The translations under genes and the position numbers were made by a program. The notes beneath the pieces are model-generated. The model had not been told where the DNA came from. It saw only the letters and a list, made by a program, of their open reading frames with translations, and did not search any database. Source: an uncultured Pelagibacteraceae bacterium (GTDB lineage Bacteria > Pseudomonadota > Alphaproteobacteria > Pelagibacterales > Pelagibacteraceae). From it: a stretch of DNA of 33,252 nt. Location: the NCBI GenBank assembly GCA_902605865.1, contig CACLEJ010000010.1, positions 1-33,252 of the forward strand, given 5' to 3'. Shown here piece by piece: positions 1-7,714 of this stretch (position 1 is its first letter; every line of letters begins with the position of its first letter).

Positions 1-1003
1 TTGCTGATCCATCCATTAATCTAAGTTCAAATCTTCCTAGATCTGGAACTCTAATCATATGTGTTCGATTATTTCCCGTGTATGAAATACTACTCGGCGA
101 CCATGTTGCGCCAGATTTTGTCGGTGGTGCATTTATTCTTCTATAACTATTTAATGTTGGATTAAAAAATGCTGATAATGAGCCTGCATTCTTAATAACT
201 CCACCTAAAAAATTATATGCTAATTTACTAAGCCCTAGTTTATCTTTTTTATCTAAAAATTTATTTTTTTTCTTATCCCATAGAGAAATATGTGCATGAC
301 ATCCATTGCCCGTCAGTTGTTCAAATGGTTTAGGCATAAATGTTGCTCTTAACCCATGCTTTTCTGCTATAGACTTAACCATAAATTTAAAAAATGTATG
401 TCTGTCTGCTGTAGTTAAGCAGTCAGTGTAGTCCCAATTCATTTCAAACTGGCCATTAGCATCTTCATGATCATTTTGATATGGGTTCCATCCCATTGTA
501 ATCATGCAATCACATATCTCTTTTATTAAATCATATTGCCTCATTAAAGCTGATTGGTCATAACAAGGTTTAGATTGAGTATCCCTTGAGTCTGCGATAG
601 AATTACCATCAGGTGATATAAGAAAATATTCACACTCAACACCCGATTTCATGGTGTAACCTTCACTTGATAGTGATTTTATTTGGTTTTTTAACATCAC
701 TCTTGGTGATGCCTCAACAGGTTTGCCATTCATCCATAGGTCTGAAGCAAGCCAACCTACTTCTTTATTCCAAGGTAATTGAATTAAACTATTTGGATCT
801 GGTACAGCAAACATATCAGAGTCTGCTGGTGACATATCAAGCCAAGCTGCAAATCCAGCAAATCCTGCACCATTTTTTTGCATCTCTTTTATTGCTTGTG
901 CAGGTACTAATTTTGATCTTAATACACCAAACAAATCAACGAAACTTATTAAAAAATATTTAATTTTTTTGGATTTAGCAATATTAGATAGATTTTTGGG
1001 CAT
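1..1003 (-). CDS. gmaS: Type III glutamine synthetase-like ligase, probable gamma-glutamylmethylamide synthetase (3' end cut by window)
   Basis: The reading frame is open from an ATG at 1003 to the window edge: 334 codons, C-terminus missing. It has the glutamine synthetase fold signature: a metal/glutamate site around residues 120-127 (SGVECEYF), the segment at 178-190 (DHEDANGQFEMNW), and the ATP/glutamate-binding loop at about 232-242 (GNGCHAHISLW). Family members are about 435-445 residues, so roughly 100 are lost. Known: GSIII/GlnT-type proteins include GMAS, which ligates methylamine to glutamate with ATP. Here it lies 39 bases downstream of a split glutamate synthase, the arrangement of the N-methylglutamate pathway (gmaS-mgsABC) and of rhizobial glxBCD-glnT. 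The methylamine assignment rests on context; another amine or ammonia is possible. Confidence 0.8.
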   Translation of the reverse strand, partial: MPKNLSNIAKSKKIKYFLISFVDLFGVLRSKLVPAQAIKEMQKNGAGFAGFAAWLDMSPADSDMFAVPDPNSLIQLPWNKEVGWLASDLWMNGKPVEASPRVMLKNQIKSLSSEGYTMKSGVECEYFLISPDGNSIADSRDTQSKPCYDQSALMRQYDLIKEICDCMITMGWNPYQNDHEDANGQFEMNWDYTDCLTTADRHTFFKFMVKSIAEKHGLRATFMPKPFEQLTGNGCHAHISLWDKKKNKFLDKKDKLGLSKLAYNFLGGVIKNAGSLSAFFNPTLNSYRRINAPPTKSGATWSPSSISYTGNNRTHMIRVPDLGRFELRLMDGSA

Positions 1004-1042
1004 TAATAATTATACTACGAATTATTTATTAACTATCAATAA

Positions 1043-2362
1043 CTATTTCTTTTTTATACCTGGTATCCAGCTAGTTCCTGCCAAAGGAACTCTAGCCATT
1101 GCTGCAGCCTCAACAGTTAATGCACATAAATCCTCTGGTTCTAAGTTATGAAGACTGTTTTTACCACACGCTCGTGCAATAGTTTGCGCTTCTAAAGACA
1201 TGACCTTTAAATAATTTGATAATTTTCTACCAGCTTTTTTTGGATCTAATCTTTTCATTAGCTCTGGTTTCTGAGTTGAAATTCCTGCGGGATCATTTCC
1301 CTCATGCCAGTCGTCATACGCACCAGCTTTAGTTCCAAGTTTTTCATATTCTTTTTCCCATTTTGGATCATTATCACCAATTGCAATCATTGCTGCACTC
1401 CCAATTGATACTGCATCAGCTCCTAATGCAAGAGCTTTAGCTACATCTGCACCATTTCTAATTCCACCAGATATTATAAGCTGAACTTCTCTATGAGAAT
1501 TTAAATCTTGCAAAGCATCTACAGCAGGTCTTATGCAGGCTAAAGTTGGTTGGCCTACATTCTCAATAAACACTTCTTGTGTTGCTGCAGTTCCACCTTG
1601 CATACCATCCAAGACGACAACATCTGCTCCAGCTTTTACAGCTAATGCTGTATCATAATAAGGTCTTGCTCCAGCAATTTTTATAAATATTGGAACTTTC
1701 CATTTAGTAATTTCTCTTAATTCTAAAATTTTTATTTTTAAATCGTCCGGACCAGTCCAATCAGGATGACGACATGCAGATCTTTGATCAATACCTTTTG
1801 GTAAAGTTCTCATTTCTGCAACACGATCATCTATTTTTTGTCCAAGCAACATTCCTCCACCACCAGGTTTGGCGCCTTGTCCAATCACTACTTCAATTGC
1901 ATCTGCCTTCCTTAAATCATTTGGGTTCATCCCATATCTTGAGGGCAAAAGCTGATAAACTAAATTTTTCGATTGACCTCTTTCTTCAGGTGTCATTCCT
2001 CCATCACCTGTCGTGGTAGATGTTCCAGCTGCACTTGCTCCTCTTCCTAACGCCTCTTTCGCTGGACCGGACAATGCTCCAAAACTCATACCCGCTATCG
2101 TAATTGGAATATCAAGCTCTAATGGTTTTTTTGCATATTTTGTGCCTAAAGTTACATTTGTTGTACATTTTTCTCTATATCCTTCCAAAGGATATCTAGA
2201 CATTGAAGCACCTAAAAATAGTAAATCATCAAAATGTGGAAGCTTTCTTTTAGAACCACCACCTCTAATATCATAAATTCCAGTCTCAGCAGCTCTTCTT
2301 ATTTCCGAGTTAGTGTATTCATCAAATGTCCAGGATTGACGAGGTAGAGTTTTATTTTTCAT
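1043..2362 (-). CDS. mgsC: FMN-binding glutamate-synthase-like subunit (MgsC/GlxD type), lacking Fe-S cysteines
   Basis: 439 residues, matching the FMN/synthase domain of glutamate synthase as a stand-alone subunit. Visible landmarks: the GMSFGALS segment (about 91-98), a glycine-rich stretch GQGAKPGGGGMLLGQK (about 161-176), HPDWTGPDDL (199-208), and phosphate-binding ISGGIRNGADVAKALALGAD (about 297-316). Known: in the N-methylglutamate pathway MgsC swaps amines on the glutamate skeleton together with MgsA and MgsB. Oddity: where glutamate synthases carry the [3Fe-4S] cysteine motif, residues 348-358 read AYDDWHEGNDP with no cysteine; its paralogue at 6320-7714 keeps all three. It starts 2 bases after the GXGXG subunit, so the three form one operon. 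Family assignment is firm; the substrate is inferred. Confidence 0.85.
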   Translation of the reverse strand: MKNKTLPRQSWTFDEYTNSEIRRAAETGIYDIRGGGSKRKLPHFDDLLFLGASMSRYPLEGYREKCTTNVTLGTKYAKKPLELDIPITIAGMSFGALSGPAKEALGRGASAAGTSTTTGDGGMTPEERGQSKNLVYQLLPSRYGMNPNDLRKADAIEVVIGQGAKPGGGGMLLGQKIDDRVAEMRTLPKGIDQRSACRHPDWTGPDDLKIKILELREITKWKVPIFIKIAGARPYYDTALAVKAGADVVVLDGMQGGTAATQEVFIENVGQPTLACIRPAVDALQDLNSHREVQLIISGGIRNGADVAKALALGADAVSIGSAAMIAIGDNDPKWEKEYEKLGTKAGAYDDWHEGNDPAGISTQKPELMKRLDPKKAGRKLSNYLKVMSLEAQTIARACGKNSLHNLEPEDLCALTVEAAAMARVPLAGTSWIPGIKKK

Positions 2363-2364
2363 AT

Positions 2365-3045
2365 TTAATAGTTAGATACATTATCAATATTAAAATTATA
2401 TAGTTTCCTTGCGGAACCGTATCTTTTAAATTGATCAGGCTTAATATTTGATCCAACTTTTTTCAAAAGTTCTTTTAATTTTGATTTATGTTTTTTATCC
2501 ATTTTTTTTTCTTCACAATCTGCTCCTAAAGACTTTACTTTTCCTTTTACATATATATTTGTTTCATACAAACTATCTCCTAAGGCTTCACCAGCATTAC
2601 CAAAAACGACTAAATTTCCAGATTGAGCCATAAAGGCTGACATATGACCAACTGAACCTTTAACTATTATGTCGATACCTTTCATTGAAATTCCACATCT
2701 AGAACTAGTATCGCCATCAACAATTAATGTTCCACCATGTGCAGTGGCCCCTGCAGATTGTGATGCATTTCCTTTAACATGAACTTTTCCAGACATCATA
2801 TTTTCTGCTACACCTGTGCCTACATTTCCATCAACTATAATATTTGCATTTTGGTTCATACCAGCACAATAATAACCTACATGACCTTTTATAGTTACTT
2901 CAATATTTTCTGTAAGACCTGCACATATAGCATGATTACCTTCAGGATTTGATATAGTAAATTTTCTACTATTTGTTTTTCTATCAATACTTTGTAGCTT
3001 TTCATTTACCGATCTTAGTTTTAATTTTTTTAAATCAAGGTTCAT
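2365..3045 (-). CDS. mgsB: GXGXG-domain glutamate synthase subunit (MgsB/GlxC type)
   Basis: 226 residues from the ATG at 3045, which overlaps the stop of the upstream amidotransferase gene as TAATG; a TTG at 3057 in frame is a weaker alternative. The protein is a right-handed beta-helix of short repeats with recurring G-x-x-G patterns (IKGHVGYYCAGMNQNANIIV, then VDGNVGTGVAENMMSGKVHV and onward to about residue 165), typical of the alpha-subunit C-terminal domain of glutamate synthase. Known: this domain is structural, linking the amidotransferase and FMN domains. It is shorter at the N-terminus than its paralogue at 7714-8568 (284 residues). The one-base overlap implies translational coupling and equal dosage with MgsA. 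Confidence 0.82.
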   Translation of the reverse strand: MNLDLKKLKLRSVNEKLQSIDRKTNSRKFTISNPEGNHAICAGLTENIEVTIKGHVGYYCAGMNQNANIIVDGNVGTGVAENMMSGKVHVKGNASQSAGATAHGGTLIVDGDTSSRCGISMKGIDIIVKGSVGHMSAFMAQSGNLVVFGNAGEALGDSLYETNIYVKGKVKSLGADCEEKKMDKKHKSKLKELLKKVGSNIKPDQFKRYGSARKLYNFNIDNVSNY

Positions 3046-3923
3046 TATTTTCCCCAAGAATAAACTATACCTGGCTCAGGTTCAAAAATTTTTGCATTGT
3101 TAACATTAGGCATATGTGCCATTGCTTGAAACTCAGAACAAATTGCAACATAATCTTTTGTTTCAGCTATTACTGCAGGTTTACAAGCTATCTCATCACG
3201 AAGAACTGCGAAACCACTGTGAGTTCCTGCAATAAAAGTGTAGAAGCCATCTAGTTCGCTTAAACCTTTTTTTAAAGTTTGTTTTAAGTTTCTATTTTTA
3301 AGACTATCGGAGATATATCCAGCCGCAACTTCAGTGTCATTTTCAGAATTAAACTTAGAACCATTTTTTTTCAATATTCTTCTTAAGTTATTGTGATTAG
3401 ATAGCGATCCGTTATGAACCAAACATTCATCTTCTCCTGTAGAGTAGGGGTGAGATCCATTTGTAGTAATTGCACTTTCTGTTGCCATTCGCGTATGGCC
3501 AATCGCATGAGTTCCTGAAAAATTATCTAGATTAAACTTTTTTACAACATTACTTGGACTTCCAACTTGTTTGAAAATTTCAATAGATTTCCCGTAACCA
3601 ACTAACGATAGTTTCTCATAACTCTCCAAAATAGGCAGAATTTTATTAGGTTTTTCAATAGATTTTAAAATTATGTGGTCTGAATTCTTTTCTATACTAG
3701 AAAATTTTACTTTCTTTTTAATTTCTTTTTTAAATTTTTCGAAACTCATTTCATTTAAACAAATAGAATATTTGTAAGTTTTATTTTTATTACTGTTATA
3801 AATTGCAAAACCTGCACTATCAGGACCCCTAGACTCCATGCTGACTAACATTTTAGAAAGCATTTCTCCTAAAGATTTTTCAAATTTTTTAGATTTTAGA
3901 TAAATTCCAACGATGCCACACAT
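3045..3923 (-). CDS. mgsA: Class II glutamine amidotransferase subunit (MgsA/GlxB type)
   Basis: 292 residues beginning MCGIVG, so Cys2 becomes the N-terminal nucleophile after Met removal. Other class II (Ntn-type) landmarks are SRGPDSAGFA, GHTRMATES, HNGSLSNHNNLRR and NDTEVAAGYI. An insert between the RGPDS and GTHAIGH motifs (about residues 45-140) is lysine-rich and poorly conserved. Known: in a split glutamate synthase this subunit hydrolyses a gamma-glutamyl amide; in the N-methylglutamate pathway the amide is gamma-glutamylmethylamide. No clear Shine-Dalgarno precedes the ATG. It is followed directly by the GXGXG and FMN subunits. It is a full paralogue of the gene at 8556-9497, not a fragment. 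Confidence 0.85.
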   Translation of the reverse strand: MCGIVGIYLKSKKFEKSLGEMLSKMLVSMESRGPDSAGFAIYNSNKNKTYKYSICLNEMSFEKFKKEIKKKVKFSSIEKNSDHIILKSIEKPNKILPILESYEKLSLVGYGKSIEIFKQVGSPSNVVKKFNLDNFSGTHAIGHTRMATESAITTNGSHPYSTGEDECLVHNGSLSNHNNLRRILKKNGSKFNSENDTEVAAGYISDSLKNRNLKQTLKKGLSELDGFYTFIAGTHSGFAVLRDEIACKPAVIAETKDYVAICSEFQAMAHMPNVNNAKIFEPEPGIVYSWGK

Positions 3924-3932
3924 AAATAAATT

Positions 3933-4085
3933 TTAAAGTAGTGATAATAATTGGTCTTTATAGTAAAGCACATTAATTACTACAATAATAATGATTGCGG
4001 CATAGACACCATACTTGGATTTTGGCCATGCTAATCTAGCCATTTTGCTTGGTGTTTTGTTTAAATTTTTTTTATTGTCTTCCAT
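3933..4085 (-). CDS. Small single-span membrane protein, unknown
   Basis: 50 residues if started at the ATG at 4085 (MEDNKKNLNK); an in-frame ATG at 4115 would give 60 but lies inside a strong inverted repeat, so the shorter form is preferred. The N-terminal half is basic and polar, followed by one hydrophobic segment (about residues 27-41, AAIIIIVVINVLYY) and a short tail; probable topology is N-terminus inside. It ends 9 bases before the MgsA-type gene and follows the Amt/orf75 pair. No family recognised. Its position suggests a partner of the Amt channel or of the downstream enzyme complex, but that is inference. Confidence 0.5.
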   Translation of the reverse strand: MEDNKKNLNKTPSKMARLAWPKSKYGVYAAIIIIVVINVLYYKDQLLSLL

Positions 4086-4095
4086 GCTTAACTTT

Positions 4096-4123
4096 AAGGG
4101 CGCATTTAAATTCATGCGCCCTT
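4096..4123. other. Perfect 10-bp inverted repeat (RNA hairpin) between orf75 and orf50
   Basis: AAGGGCGCAT, an 8-base loop, then ATGCGCCCTT: a GC-rich 10-bp stem in otherwise very AT-rich DNA. The genes here run on the minus strand. Read that way no T-run follows the stem, so it is not a standard intrinsic terminator; on the plus strand a T-rich stretch does follow. It could be a processing or stability hairpin separating the abundant amt-orf75 message from the downstream module, or a terminator of an antisense transcript. Confidence 0.6.
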
Positions 4124-4135
4124 ATTATTTTTTAT

Positions 4136-4363
4136 TTATCCATCGGTGACATTACTTTTCCATGCATTTGAACTTGGTTTTCTTCTTGCAAGTTTTGAAA
4201 GCTTATCACTTTCCTGCTTAGAACTTACAACAGTCCAACCGATCCAAATAACAAAAAGTACGAGAACCAATATACCTTCTGATCCTACTCCTGGATAAAC
4301 TGCACCCGCAACTTCTTCTGCAGGCTTATTCAGATGATCTATCCAATTAGATACTGTAGCCAT
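4136..4363 (-). CDS. Small single-span membrane protein downstream of amt
   Basis: 75 residues with a strong ribosome site (AGGAGG, 6 bases before the ATG). An amphipathic N-terminus (MATVSNWIDHLNKPAEEVAG) leads into one membrane span at about 30-48 (ILVLVLFVIWIGWTVV), then a basic, Ser/Lys-rich tail. It starts 11 bases after the amt stop, so it is very probably co-translated with the channel. I do not recognise the family. A small accessory or scaffold protein for the Amt trimer is a reasonable guess, unsupported beyond position and topology. Confidence 0.6.
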   Translation of the reverse strand: MATVSNWIDHLNKPAEEVAGAVYPGVGSEGILVLVLFVIWIGWTVVSSKQESDKLSKLARRKPSSNAWKSNVTDG

Positions 4364-4374
4364 ATTATCCTCCT

Positions 4375-5775
4375 TTAACTACTTGAAGAAGCAACAATTT
4401 TTTCATCTTCTTTTGCCTCCTCCATTATTTCGTAGTCCAAACCAGCTAACTCAACTTCCCTAGGGATTCTAAGTTTGCCCATTCCATTTAACACTTTAGC
4501 AATGATATAACCTGGTATCATTCCTAGAACAAAGAACATGATTATTGCACCAATAAACATTCCTAAAGGATTGATGGCAGCATAGTTGCTTCCATCCCAC
4601 ATAGCACCAACGCTATATCCTGAAGAAGGGTATCCATTTAGTACAAACCCACATATTACAAGTCCTACAAAACCAGCATAACCATGTACAGCTACAGCGC
4701 CAACTGCATCATCAATTTTGAACTTACGTTCAACCCAGTAATGCATTTTGTAAGCTATAACCACACCTATCATTCCAATTATTAATGCTTGAATTGGATG
4801 ATATAAGTCATTTCCTGCTGAAGCACATATTATTCCAGCTAAACCACTAGAATAAGTCCAGAATGGATCGCCTTTGGATATAACATATCCTGCTAACAAT
4901 CCTCCAGATAGCGACATCAAGAAGTTCATGGTAATACCACTAAGTGTTGTTGGGGTTACATAGATGTTGGTCGCGGTAAAGTAGGTTACACCTTCCATAC
5001 CGTATTCTGGTCCCAAGTCATAAATTGGAATATTACAAGCTGCGTAAAAACCCCAAAAACCTGTATAAATTAGGAATAATCCAACAGTTACTAACCAAGG
5101 ATTTCTTGGTCCGATGTTTCTAGGTTCACCACTTGGTGAAAATTTTCCAATTCTTGGTCCCAAAACTGCAAGAACACCTAAAGCAAATCCACCAGCAATT
5201 GCGTGAATTACTCCCGAGGCGTAAGCATCATGATATCCAAGTATTTTTAACATCCATCCGTCAAAGTGCCATCCCCAAGCAGCATCTATACTCCAAAATA
5301 CAGATCCAATTGCAATTGCAAGAATTCCAAAAGCAAAAGTTGTGATTCTTTCAATCACAGCCCCTGATACTATCGAAGCAGCTGTCCATGAGAATAATAA
5401 GAATGCAGCCCAAAATACTCCGCTTATATGATCACCCAAATTTACTGCCATTAGATCGCTAGTTGGTAAATACCACTTAGCACTAAAGGCTGAGTCATCT
5501 GTAATTAAAGCTGTACTCTCCGTCATTATTGATGGTGCAAGACCTGGTCCCGTTGGAAAAGCCCAATAAATCCACCATCCAAACAAAAACCAAGTTACCG
5601 TTACCAAAGGTATCAGCATAGTATTTTTCATTAATGTATGTTGATGATGTTTGTATCGGGAAGCTCCAACTTCATACATACAGAATCCTACGTGGATTAA
5701 AAACATAAGTACTACTGTTATCCAATAGTAAAATTCTGTAAATATGGTTGTCAATGCACCTAGTTCGTCAGTCAT
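4375..5775 (-). CDS. amt: Ammonium/methylammonium transporter (Amt family)
   Basis: 466 residues with about eleven hydrophobic spans. The Amt pore residues are visible: Asp183 and His191 in DAYASGVIHAIAGG (the eight-residue spacing matches the AmtB Asp160/His168 pair), and the second pore histidine at His364 in VAVHGYAG. The C-terminal tail is acidic and ends in a serine run. The start has a clear GGAGG site. The sequence is divergent from textbook AmtB, for example in the long GPEYGMEGVTYFTATNIYVT loop near 255-274. Known: Amt proteins conduct ammonium and often methylammonium. Its place between two gamma-glutamyl ligase/glutamate synthase modules suggests uptake or recapture of ammonium or methylamine; which one cannot be read from sequence. 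Confidence 0.92.
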   Translation of the reverse strand: MTDELGALTTIFTEFYYWITVVLMFLIHVGFCMYEVGASRYKHHQHTLMKNTMLIPLVTVTWFLFGWWIYWAFPTGPGLAPSIMTESTALITDDSAFSAKWYLPTSDLMAVNLGDHISGVFWAAFLLFSWTAASIVSGAVIERITTFAFGILAIAIGSVFWSIDAAWGWHFDGWMLKILGYHDAYASGVIHAIAGGFALGVLAVLGPRIGKFSPSGEPRNIGPRNPWLVTVGLFLIYTGFWGFYAACNIPIYDLGPEYGMEGVTYFTATNIYVTPTTLSGITMNFLMSLSGGLLAGYVISKGDPFWTYSSGLAGIICASAGNDLYHPIQALIIGMIGVVIAYKMHYWVERKFKIDDAVGAVAVHGYAGFVGLVICGFVLNGYPSSGYSVGAMWDGSNYAAINPLGMFIGAIIMFFVLGMIPGYIIAKVLNGMGKLRIPREVELAGLDYEIMEEAKEDEKIVASSSS

Positions 5776-5909
5776 TTAACCTCCAATTGTTTAAACAAAT
5801 TATGGAAATTGTATTATTTGGATTAATTTGATCAATATTAAATAAAACAGCTAATACGCAGTTAATTTATTATTCTACAACTATTAGTATATATAAATTG
5901 CTGATGATT
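5776..5909 (-). promoter_or_regulatory. Intergenic leader of amt
   Basis: 134 AT-rich bases, the longest gap within the minus-strand cluster, immediately before amt. It contains TATATATAAATT near 5889-5900, which resembles the repeat upstream of the FAD gene and tdm, and a strong GGAGG ribosome site just before the amt ATG. A separate amt promoter is likely; I could not identify convincing -35/-10 pairs, sigma-54 (GG-N10-GC) boxes, or a structured riboswitch. Confidence 0.35.
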
Positions 5910-6317
5910 CTAAAATTTTCGATATGCTTTTTTAAGATCTACAAGTGGATGATTTGGAGACATTTGAAATTTTACCAGTAGCTCTCTTGCAATCATGTCT
6001 CTATCTTGTTGGTTGTTTGGTAATTTAATTTTTTTTGGAATAGTTACCCAACCATTTGCGTTTCTATCAAAGACTGCAGGTCTATCTTCTTCATACCCCA
6101 TGTGAACATCTTCCAACCAATTTAAATCATCCCAACCCATTGCTTCGATATATTTTTTTAAGAATGGAGTTATTCTTGAATAGTCTGGTAATAAATTTAC
6201 ATCATACCTATAGCCAATAGTTTGACCTATCATCTTTTCTCGAGCAGTCTCTTTCTTTTTACCTAACTGACCTTTAACTGTTTTTTTGCTAGATTTTTTA
6301 TTTTTTTTCTTTGGCAT
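5910..6317 (-). CDS. Hypothetical 135-residue protein in the split glutamate synthase operon
   Basis: The first 30 residues are strongly basic (MPKKKNKKSSKKTVKGQLGK and onward). The rest is soluble and alpha/beta-like, with aromatic and acidic conserved-looking segments such as YIEAMGWDDLNWLEDVHMGY and MSPNHPLVDLKKAYRKF. There is no signal peptide, membrane span or recognised motif. It begins 2 bases after the stop of the Fe-S containing FMN subunit, so it is almost certainly co-transcribed with it. A small extra subunit or assembly factor for that enzyme is plausible; function unknown. Confidence 0.65.
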   Translation of the reverse strand: MPKKKNKKSSKKTVKGQLGKKKETAREKMIGQTIGYRYDVNLLPDYSRITPFLKKYIEAMGWDDLNWLEDVHMGYEEDRPAVFDRNANGWVTIPKKIKLPNNQQDRDMIARELLVKFQMSPNHPLVDLKKAYRKF

Positions 6318-6319
6318 AA

Positions 6320-7714
6320 TTATATTTTATGAAAATCGTCAACTCCTACCGTATGATTTGTTCCAGAAAGCGGTACTTTTGCCAAAGCAGATGCTTCCAT
6401 TGTTAAAGCTGCCATATCTTCTGGCTCTAATGAATGAATATTTGTTTTACCACAAGCTCTAGCTAATAATTGAGCTTCTAACGTCATAGTATGCAAGTAA
6501 TTATATACTCTAAGAGCTGCTTCATCTGGATTTAGTCTTTTTCTTAACTTAGGATCCTGAGTAGCAACACCAACTGGGCAACGACCAGTATGACAGTGAT
6601 AACAATGACCTGCTGGCACTCCCATTTCTTTTTCAAAATTAGACTCTGGAATTTCTTTATTACAATTCAGTGCAATCATTGCTCCAGTACCTATAGCGAT
6701 AGCATCTGCTCCAAGAGCTAGTGCTTTTGCCATATCAGCTCCATCTCTAACACCACCTGCATAAATAAGAGTAACTTTACCAGTTTTTCCAACATCATCT
6801 ATTGCTCTTCTTGCTTCTCTAATTGCAGCTATTCCAGGTATACCTGTGTTTGCTGCTGCGATGTGTGGACCAGCACCTGTTGAGCCTTCCATACCATCTA
6901 GATAAATAGAGTCAGGATCACATTTTGCTGCCATACGAACATCATCATAAACTTTTGCTGCTCCAAGTTTTAATTGTATTGGAACTTTATTTTTTGTTAA
7001 TTCTCTAAGTTCTTGAACTTTTAAAGCCAAGTCATCTGGTCCTAACCAATCGGGATGTCTTGCAGGAGATCTTTGATCAATACCAGCTGGTAATGATCTC
7101 ATCTCTGCTACTTGGTCAGTAACTTTTTGACCCATCAAGTGTCCACCCATTCCAACTTTTTGACCTTGACCAATGAACACTTCAATTCCATCAGCAAGCT
7201 GTGCATGATGAGGATTAAATCCGTATCTTGATTGAATACATTGATAGTACCATTTTTCTGAATATCTTCTTTCATCAGGTATCATTCCACCTTCGCCCGA
7301 ACATGTTGCGCTACCTGCCATAGTAGCTCCTCTTGCAAGTGCTGTTTTTGCTTCATACGATAAAGCTCCAAAACTCATACCTGTAATATAAACTGGTATA
7401 TCTAATTCCACTGGGTTTTCACATCTTGGACCAATGATAGTTTTTGTTTCACATTTTTCTCTGTAACCTTCAATTACAAATCTTGTAAGAGTACCAGGTA
7501 AAAAAACTAAATCGTCAAATGTAGGAATTTTTTTCATCAGAGCCATACCTCTCATTCGGTATCTTCCTAACTGAGCCTTAATATGAATGTCGTCGATTAC
7601 TTCAGGTGTAAATATAGCGTTATAACCTAGTAAACTTTTATTTCTTTTTGAGAATTCACTTCCACCATTCCCATTGGAATGACCATTTGATTTTCCGTTT
7701 TTTTTCTTTGCCAT
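6320..7714 (-). CDS. FMN/[3Fe-4S] glutamate-synthase-like subunit (second module)
   Basis: 464 residues. After a low-complexity Gly/Asn/Lys N-terminus (1-22) comes the glutamate synthase domain: GMSFGALSYEAK (112-123), GQGQKVGMGGHLMGQK (about 183-197), HPDWLGPDDL (220-229) and YAGGVRDGADMAKALALGAD (318-337). Cysteines 371, 374 and 379 (C-x2-C-x4-C, then PVGVATQDP) form a [3Fe-4S] binding loop, absent from the paralogue at 1043-2362. Known: in glutamate synthases this cluster passes electrons from ferredoxin or a small subunit to FMN. The start overlaps the preceding stop as TAATG with AGGAG upstream. It may make glutamate or an N-alkylated glutamate; the adjoining ligase and FAD oxidoreductase favour amine metabolism. 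Confidence 0.85.
   Translation of the reverse strand: MAKKKNGKSNGHSNGNGGSEFSKRNKSLLGYNAIFTPEVIDDIHIKAQLGRYRMRGMALMKKIPTFDDLVFLPGTLTRFVIEGYREKCETKTIIGPRCENPVELDIPVYITGMSFGALSYEAKTALARGATMAGSATCSGEGGMIPDERRYSEKWYYQCIQSRYGFNPHHAQLADGIEVFIGQGQKVGMGGHLMGQKVTDQVAEMRSLPAGIDQRSPARHPDWLGPDDLALKVQELRELTKNKVPIQLKLGAAKVYDDVRMAAKCDPDSIYLDGMEGSTGAGPHIAAANTGIPGIAAIREARRAIDDVGKTGKVTLIYAGGVRDGADMAKALALGADAIAIGTGAMIALNCNKEIPESNFEKEMGVPAGHCYHCHTGRCPVGVATQDPKLRKRLNPDEAALRVYNYLHTMTLEAQLLARACGKTNIHSLEPEDMAALTMEASALAKVPLSGTNHTVGVDDFHKI

Noticed and set aside
667..1151. Two plus-strand open frames of 98 and 60 codons
   Set aside because: They lie antisense to, or across the end of, the GMAS-type and MgsC-type genes; composition is Leu/Gln/His-rich and shows no domain, as expected for shadow frames.
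2365..3057. TTG start at 3057 for the GXGXG subunit
   Set aside because: An ATG at 3045 gives a TAATG overlap with the upstream stop, the same coupling used by neighbouring genes; the TTG form adds only MGKI.
4096..4123. Calling the hairpin an intrinsic terminator of amt-orf75
   Set aside because: In the direction of those genes no T-run follows the stem, so it is listed only as a hairpin of unknown role.
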